NCBI GenBank assembly: GCA_045542485.1
Contig: JAZQLC010000063.1
Span: 1-27,745 of the forward strand
Source of the DNA: SIG575 sp045542485
GTDB lineage: Bacteria > Bacillota > Clostridia > Oscillospirales > Acutalibacteraceae
Direction: 5' to 3'
Length of the DNA: 27,745 nucleotides
The notes under the pieces were generated by a model, which made no database searches, was not told the origin of the DNA, and saw nothing but the letters and a program-made list of their open reading frames with translations. The stretch's first letter is position 1. Every line of letters begins with the position of its first letter. Made by a program: the position numbers and the translations under genes. This document shows, in pieces, positions 27,316 to 27,745 of the stretch.

Positions 27316-27745
27316 TTAAACTTTAAGAGTCCAGTCAAATTTGTCTTCTTTTTCGCCCCACTGAATACCTGTGAGTTCATCATAGAGGTGCTGAGTGAGA
27401 GTACCGATTTTGCCATCGTTGATGATGTAATCTGTTCCCTCGTATGAAAGAAGACCGATGGGAGAAACAACAGCTGCAGTACCGCAACCCCATGCTTCTT
27501 CAAGTTTGCCTTCCTTGAGAGCAGTGATAACTTCGTCAACTGTGATGAAAGTTTCTTCAACATCATAGCCTTCAGTTTTCATAAGCTCGATGCAGCTCTT
27601 TCTTGTGATACCGGGAAGAACTGAGCCGATAAGCTTGGGAGTTTTAACCTTGCCGTCGATTTTGAACATAACGTTCATAGCACCGACTTCTTCGATGTAT
27701 TTTCTTTCAACACCGTCAAGCCAGAGAACCTGTGAGAAGCCTTTT
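27316..27745 (-). CDS. ilvE: Branched-chain amino acid aminotransferase (5' part beyond window)
   Basis: The C-terminal 142 residues of a class IV PLP aminotransferase that interconverts branched-chain amino acids and their 2-oxo acids. The frame stays open to the window edge, and the residues there (FSQVLWLDGVERKYIEEVGAMNVMF) are the highly conserved QVLWLDG...YxEEVGxMN segment of the longer (type II) BCATs. Further on are LPGITRKSCIELM, EAWGCGTAAVVSPIG and QHLYDELTGIQWG near the end. The PLP lysine lies upstream, outside the window. An in-frame ATG at 27678 is internal and should not be taken as the start. Confidence 0.95.
   Translation of the reverse strand, partial: KGFSQVLWLDGVERKYIEEVGAMNVMFKIDGKVKTPKLIGSVLPGITRKSCIELMKTEGYDVEETFITVDEVITALKEGKLEEAWGCGTAAVVSPIGLLSYEGTDYIINDGKIGTLTQHLYDELTGIQWGEKEDKFDWTLKV

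Noticed and set aside
1..27745. Search for CRISPR arrays, IS elements, phage genes, tRNA/rRNA genes, toxin-antitoxin or defence systems
   Set aside because: I saw no regularly spaced repeats, transposase or integrase motifs, tRNA cloverleaf sequences or paired small toxin-like genes.

Overview
This window looks like chromosome from a gut-type, spore-forming Clostridia (Oscillospirales / Ruminococcaceae-like). The evidence is an alpha/beta-type small acid-soluble spore protein, a type I dockerin on a large secreted protein, moderate GC content, strong AGGAGG-type ribosome binding sites, TTGACA/TATAAT promoters and many U-tract terminators. This placement is inferred from gene content, not from a marker gene. 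I see no IS element, CRISPR array, tRNA, rRNA or phage gene. No stretch of more than about 300 bases lacks a gene; the longest gap is about 200 bases, before the dockerin gene.

Layout. 1-1935: 3' part of a uracil permease gene, then plsY. 1951-2175: a small membrane-protein gene on the minus strand that shares a bidirectional terminator with plsY. 2256-3047: a TIM-barrel sugar isomerase/epimerase-like protein. 3102-6520: a probable five-gene operon of nrdR, a tetrahydrofolate (THF) riboswitch, folT (folate ECF transporter S component), a VanY-type D,D-carboxypeptidase lipoprotein, an unrecognised protein and a nicotinamidase-like hydrolase. 6623-6823: spore protein with its own terminator. 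6942-8642: a two-gene operon of a stand-alone pyrroline-5-carboxylate-reductase dimerisation domain and a secreted beta-propeller protein with an Asp-box.

8711-13839, minus strand: the arginine operon argC-argJ-argB-argD-argF (transcribed in that order), with a strong promoter and ArgR-like operators before argC. This covers N-acetylglutamyl-phosphate reduction through citrulline; argG, argH and carAB are not in the window. 13964-16663, minus strand: a degenerate GDPD-like membrane-anchored protein followed by a NylB/beta-lactamase-like serine hydrolase. 16819-17580: a polytopic membrane protein. 17665-19229: an NAD-dependent epimerase-like protein translationally coupled to a nitroreductase. 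19287-20105: a Cof-type HAD phosphatase. 20309-22606: a secreted protein with a cohesin-like N-terminus, a BIG2 domain, seven CxC/CxxC units, a carboxypeptidase-regulatory-like domain and a dockerin. 22714-22890, minus strand: a 58-residue gene easily missed by gene callers. 23026-25594: trmL, then a degenerate LCP-like membrane protein overlapping a transglutaminase-like protein. 25659-27260: a second serine hydrolase paralogous to the first. 27316-end, minus strand: the 3' part of ilvE.

Most of the region is ordinary housekeeping and cell-envelope content. The items most worth a second look are the legible THF riboswitch switching element, the orphan P5CR domain, the GDPD-like and LCP-like proteins that lack catalytic residues, the cohesin-like/CxxC/dockerin protein and the overlooked 58-residue gene. 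I found no convincing multi-gene system that is clearly new.
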